Shown here piece by piece: positions 5,735 through 8,623 of a stretch of 8,623 nt of DNA (within the stretch, counting starts at the first letter, position 1; every line of letters starts with the position of its first letter). Position numbers and translations under genes: made by a program. Source of the stretch: Actinomyces viscosus (GTDB lineage: Bacteria; Bacteroidota; Bacteroidia; Flavobacteriales_D; Crocinitomicaceae); the NCBI GenBank assembly GCA_943326975.2, contig CALPVI020000055.1:1-8623 (forward strand). The letters run 5' to 3'. The notes beneath the pieces were generated by a model. The model did not search any database. It was not told the origin of the DNA and saw only the letters and a program-made list of their open reading frames with translations.

Positions 5735-7447
5735 TTAATCTCTCGGTTCTTTGATAAAAACATTTGAGAAATCAATATTTTCCATAGAATTTGTTTTAAA
5801 GTCTCTAACTCGAGCATTTACCATAAGAATAAAGTCACCTGTTAATATAGGCATAACGGGACTTTTATCAATTATTAACTGATCACATTGCACTAAATAT
5901 TGATTTCTTTTAGTAGGGTTGATTTCTTTTAAAGCTGCTTCATATAATTTATCATAGTCAGCACTTTTAAATTTAAAATTGTTAATTAAAGAAACTTTAC
6001 CATTTAAATTTCCACCATAAAAAATAGATAAGAAATTTTCAGGATCTGGATAATCTGCAATCCAAGCTGCTCTCCAAATTTTTGCTTTACCAGATGCAAT
6101 TGCTTCGTTTCTTTCTGTAATTGTACAAACTTTCATTTTTAAGTGTAAACCTAAATTTTTATTTAATTGATCAATTGTACCTTTCACCATTTGGTATTTA
6201 CTTGAACCAACTTTTGTGTTTACATATACCTCTAAAGCAGGGAATTTACTCCCATTAGGATAACCTGCAGCGGCTAATAGTGCTTGCGCTTCTTTTACAT
6301 TTTGCTCAAATCCTTTTACATCACTATTTGGATATGTATCCATAGGAGGAACAAAACCATTCAAAGCAGGATAACCTTCACCTTCTAAATAATTATCAAC
6401 GATTTTTTGTCTGTTGATAGCTAAGTTAAATGCTTTTCTTACTCTTTCGTCACTAAATTCTTTGCTTTCGCAAGCAAACGCAATATAGGCAGTGCTTAAA
6501 CTTGAAACATTTTCAATTTTATGCTTCACATTTAAACCTTGTTGCGCTTCTTGTAACGTACCAAGGATATTTTCGATCTCTTCAACTGGAATTTCGAAAA
6601 CTACATCGTTTTCTTTTTTTCTAAAAGCAAGTAACTCACTTTTTTTGTTTTTAGAATAGGTAATTGAAATTTTATCAAGGAAAGGTAATTGATTTCCAAA
6701 ATTATCTTTTTTCCAATAGTTAGGATTTCTTTTTAAAATTACTTTTTCAGCTGTTAATTCTTCCAACATAAATGGTCCAGTTCCAACAGGATGATTTTTT
6801 ACGTCAGTTCCATATTTTTCGTATGCTTCTTTAGCAATAATACTTAATCCTGTATGGGTTAAAACTTTATCTAGGGATGTAAAAGCTTGAGATAATTCAA
6901 TTTTGATAGTGTAAGGATCGATAACTTTGATTCCAGAAACACCATTTTCAGGCAAAGAATTTTTAGATTTTTTATTGAAATCTTTTGCTCCTTTTATATA
7001 ATTAATAAGCAAATAACTAATTTGATTATTAGGTAAACCAGAACAAGCTAAATCCAAGGTGAATTTAACATCTTCTGCAGTAACTTCTCTTCCATCAGAT
7101 GAAAAACAATCATCAGAATGAAATTTTACACCTTTTCTAATTTTTAAAGTGTAAACAGTTGCATTTTTATTGATTTTGAATGATTCTGCAATTCCAGGAG
7201 TAACTTTCAATGTATTTAAATCAATTTGAAACAATGGTTCAAACATTTGACTTAAAATACGTTCGTTAAAAATGTCAATTGATTCAATTGGAAATAAAGA
7301 TGAAACTTTTTCAGATGACATGAATTTTATTTCACCACCGTATTGTTTGCCTCCAACAGCCACTAAATTTTCTGTTTCTTCAGAGCTTGAACATGAAAAA
7401 AGAATTACTGTTATTAGTGAATAAATAAATAAAAGCTTAGTGCGCAT
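5735..7447 (-). CDS. Peptide-type ABC transporter substrate-binding lipoprotein (SBP family 5)
   Basis: This 570-residue protein belongs to the DppA/OppA-like solute-binding family, which captures oligopeptides, nickel or other solutes and delivers them to an ABC permease. Residues 1-18 are a lipoprotein signal peptide with the lipobox LFSC; Cys19 would be lipidated, and the SSSEE that follows suits a surface or periplasmic tether. Family motifs are in order: MFEPLFQID near 68-76, the KFHSDDCF...GREVTAEDVKFTL segment at 108-131, HPVGTGPF at 219-226, RNPNYW at 240-245, DERVRKAFNLAINRQKIV at 333-350, and WIADYPDPENFLSIFYGG at 462-479. Two cysteines, 114 and 135, flank the GREVTAEDV segment and could form a disulfide. 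No permease or ATPase gene is beside it, so it either serves a transporter encoded elsewhere or works in another way. The ligand is not predictable. It starts 90 bases downstream of trpS on the same strand. Confidence 0.93.
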   Translation of the reverse strand: MRTKLLFIYSLITVILFSCSSSEETENLVAVGGKQYGGEIKFMSSEKVSSLFPIESIDIFNERILSQMFEPLFQIDLNTLKVTPGIAESFKINKNATVYTLKIRKGVKFHSDDCFSSDGREVTAEDVKFTLDLACSGLPNNQISYLLINYIKGAKDFNKKSKNSLPENGVSGIKVIDPYTIKIELSQAFTSLDKVLTHTGLSIIAKEAYEKYGTDVKNHPVGTGPFMLEELTAEKVILKRNPNYWKKDNFGNQLPFLDKISITYSKNKKSELLAFRKKENDVVFEIPVEEIENILGTLQEAQQGLNVKHKIENVSSLSTAYIAFACESKEFSDERVRKAFNLAINRQKIVDNYLEGEGYPALNGFVPPMDTYPNSDVKGFEQNVKEAQALLAAAGYPNGSKFPALEVYVNTKVGSSKYQMVKGTIDQLNKNLGLHLKMKVCTITERNEAIASGKAKIWRAAWIADYPDPENFLSIFYGGNLNGKVSLINNFKFKSADYDKLYEAALKEINPTKRNQYLVQCDQLIIDKSPVMPILTGDFILMVNARVRDFKTNSMENIDFSNVFIKEPRD

Positions 7448-7491
7448 TTTTTTTAATTTGTGTGTTAACTATTTCAGGAGTTGAATTTAAT

Positions 7492-7507
7492 ATTCATTCG
7501 AATAAAT
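7492..7507. promoter_or_regulatory. Near-perfect palindrome upstream of the lipoprotein gene
   Basis: ATTCATTCGAATAAAT is self-complementary about its centre (7499/7500) in 7 of 8 base pairs; only the 7495/7504 pair fails. It has no loop, so it looks more like a protein-binding site than a terminator. It lies 45 bases before the minus-strand ATG at 7447, between trpS and the lipoprotein gene. In AT-rich DNA such a match can arise by chance. No convincing -7 box was found for the lipoprotein gene in this gap. Confidence 0.2.
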
Positions 7508-7537
7508 TCCTAACAAAAATGAATTATTATTAATTAA

Positions 7538-8509
7538 TTAATTGAAACCGATTGATTTTCGAACTCTTTTTAATACTTCTTGTGCAACTTTTCTAGCTTT
7601 TTCTGCACCAATTGCTAAAGCAGCATCAATTTGAGTTTTATCAGCCATTAATTCATTGTATTTGTTTCTTTCCTTCTCAAATTTCGAAAGAATCAATTCG
7701 TATAATGCAATTTTTGCATGACCATATCCATATCCACCTTTGATGTAGTTTTCTCGCATAGTAGCAATTTCACTTTCAGAGGCAAGTAATTTATACAAAG
7801 CAAAAATATGGCAAGTATCAGGATCTTTTGAGTCTTCTAAATCTTTACTGTCTGATACAATTGACAGTATTTGTTTTTTCAATTCTTTTTCCGGTAAAAA
7901 TAGATTGATGAAATTGTTACGAGATTTACTCATTTTTTCTCCATCAGTTCCAGGAATCAGCATTGTGTCTTCTTGAATTTTATCTTGAGGCAATACAAAT
8001 GTTTCGCCCATTTTATGATTAAATCTAGCAGCAACATCACGTGTCATTTCTAAATGTTGTAATTGATCTTTTCCAACAGGAACTATTTCAGCATCATACA
8101 ATAAAATATCTGCAGCCATCAAAATTGGGTAGGTAAATAAACCTGCATTTACATCAGCCAAACGATCACTTTTATCTTTAAATCCATGTGCTAACGTTAA
8201 ACGTTGATACGGAAAAAAGCACAACAAATGCCACATTAATTCAGTAACTTCTGGTACATCACTCTGACGGTAAAATACTGTTTTTGAAGGGTCAATACCA
8301 AATGCTAACCAAGTCGCTGCGGTAGAGTAAGTATTGGATTTTAGAACATCTCCTTCTTTTATTTGTGTTAATGAATGCATATCCGCAATGAACATAAATG
8401 CTTCATTTTCTGGATTGTTAGCCATTTCAATTGCAGGAATAATTGCTCCAAGTAAATTTCCTAAATGTGGTGTGCCTGTACTTTGAACACCTGTTAGAAC
8501 GCGCGCCAT
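7538..8509 (-). CDS. trpS: Tryptophan--tRNA ligase
   Basis: TrpS charges tRNA-Trp with tryptophan using ATP, in the cytoplasm, and is essential for translation. The 323-residue protein is the normal length for this class Ic synthetase. The HIGH-type motif is TPHLGNLLG at 13-21, with TGVQSTG just before it (6-12). The core segment GLFTYPILMAADILLY at 123-138 carries the tryptophan-recognising aspartate (Asp134, by alignment with the Bacillus enzyme), followed by VPVGKDQLQHLEMTRDVAAR at 143-162. The KMSKS loop is exact, at 192-196 in DGEKMSKSRNN. The C-terminal helices (GGYGYGHAK, then GAEKARKVAQEVLKRV) are also typical. The ATG at 8509 gives the expected short lead into the first strand. No T-box leader or other attenuator is visible in the 88 bases before it. 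A weak -7-like box (CAATTTTG on the - strand, 8554-8547) has no -33 partner. The TAA stop lies inside a TTAA-rich tract. Confidence 0.97.
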   Translation of the reverse strand: MARVLTGVQSTGTPHLGNLLGAIIPAIEMANNPENEAFMFIADMHSLTQIKEGDVLKSNTYSTAATWLAFGIDPSKTVFYRQSDVPEVTELMWHLLCFFPYQRLTLAHGFKDKSDRLADVNAGLFTYPILMAADILLYDAEIVPVGKDQLQHLEMTRDVAARFNHKMGETFVLPQDKIQEDTMLIPGTDGEKMSKSRNNFINLFLPEKELKKQILSIVSDSKDLEDSKDPDTCHIFALYKLLASESEIATMRENYIKGGYGYGHAKIALYELILSKFEKERNKYNELMADKTQIDAALAIGAEKARKVAQEVLKRVRKSIGFN

Positions 8510-8564
8510 TTATTTATTTTTTGGGCTAATTTACTGATTATTTTAGCAAAATTGAATAGCATCG

Positions 8565-8593
8565 TTGAGTTAAAGTCGATTTTTGTATATTTG
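8565..8593 (+). promoter_or_regulatory. Bacteroidota-type promoter for the gene starting at 8598
   Basis: TTG at 8565-8567 and TATATTTG at 8586-8593 match the -33 (TTG) and -7 (TAnnTTTG) elements of the Bacteroidota primary sigma factor, with an 18-base spacer inside the usual range. Transcription would begin about 5 to 8 bases after the -7 box, on or next to the ATG at 8598, so the transcript would have little or no leader. Confidence 0.6.
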
Positions 8594-8597
8594 ATTG

Positions 8598-8623
8598 ATG
8601 AAGTATTGGAAATTCATATTTGG
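8598..8623 (+). CDS. Start of an unidentified gene, cut off by the window's right edge
   Basis: An ATG at 8598 opens a frame that runs to the end of the window, reading MKYWKFIF and then two bases of a further codon. The basic and aromatic, hydrophobic start would fit a signal peptide or an N-terminal membrane segment, but 8 residues cannot identify a protein. The support is mainly the promoter at 8565-8593 and the divergent orientation relative to trpS, which leaves 88 bases between the two starts. A start further downstream, outside the window, is also possible. Confidence 0.45.

Noticed and set aside
7526..7543. ATTA/TTAA tandem-like tract at the trpS stop codon
   Set aside because: A short simple repeat expected in AT-rich DNA; no hairpin with a GC-containing stem, so it is not called a terminator or repeat element.
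8510..8597. Possible T-box or attenuator before trpS
   Set aside because: The gap is only 88 bases, has no stem-loop or Trp-rich leader frame, and T-box leaders are much longer.

Overview
The window looks like ordinary chromosomal DNA from a member of the Bacteroidota, most likely the Flavobacteriales. The supports are low GC content, strong AT preference at third codon positions, no obvious Shine-Dalgarno sequences before the genes, promoter boxes of the Bacteroidota type (TAnnTTTG), a TonB-dependent receptor with the N-terminal carboxypeptidase-regulatory-like domain typical of this phylum, and the gene order yicC-gmk-nadD. No species is claimed.

Left part (1-2782, + strand): a TonB-dependent outer-membrane receptor that lacks only its first few codons because the window begins inside it, followed 16 bases later by a small exported protein with TPR-like helices. 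The two are probably co-transcribed and may work together at the cell envelope. The substrate cannot be read from the sequence.

Middle part (2834-5603, + strand): a tight four-gene cluster with gaps of only 2 to 6 bases. It holds yicC (YicC-family endoribonuclease), gmk (guanylate kinase), nadD (nicotinate-nucleotide adenylyltransferase) and recO (recombination mediator). A perfect -7 box lies just before yicC. A strong hairpin at about 5684-5706, between recO and the convergent gene on its right, probably terminates transcription from both sides.

Right part (5735-8509, - strand): an orphan peptide-type ABC transporter substrate-binding lipoprotein, and before it in the direction of transcription trpS (tryptophanyl-tRNA synthetase). 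At the right edge a divergent + strand gene begins at 8598, of which only 8 codons are visible. A good Bacteroidota promoter lies almost on top of its start codon, which suggests a leaderless or nearly leaderless transcript.

All seven complete genes are intact and fit known families or a recognisable fold. I saw no mobile element, CRISPR array, RNA gene, prophage or sign of recent transfer, and no clearly new biological system. The least understood items are the receptor/TPR-protein pair, the substrate-binding protein without a permease, and the promoter overlapping the start at 8598.
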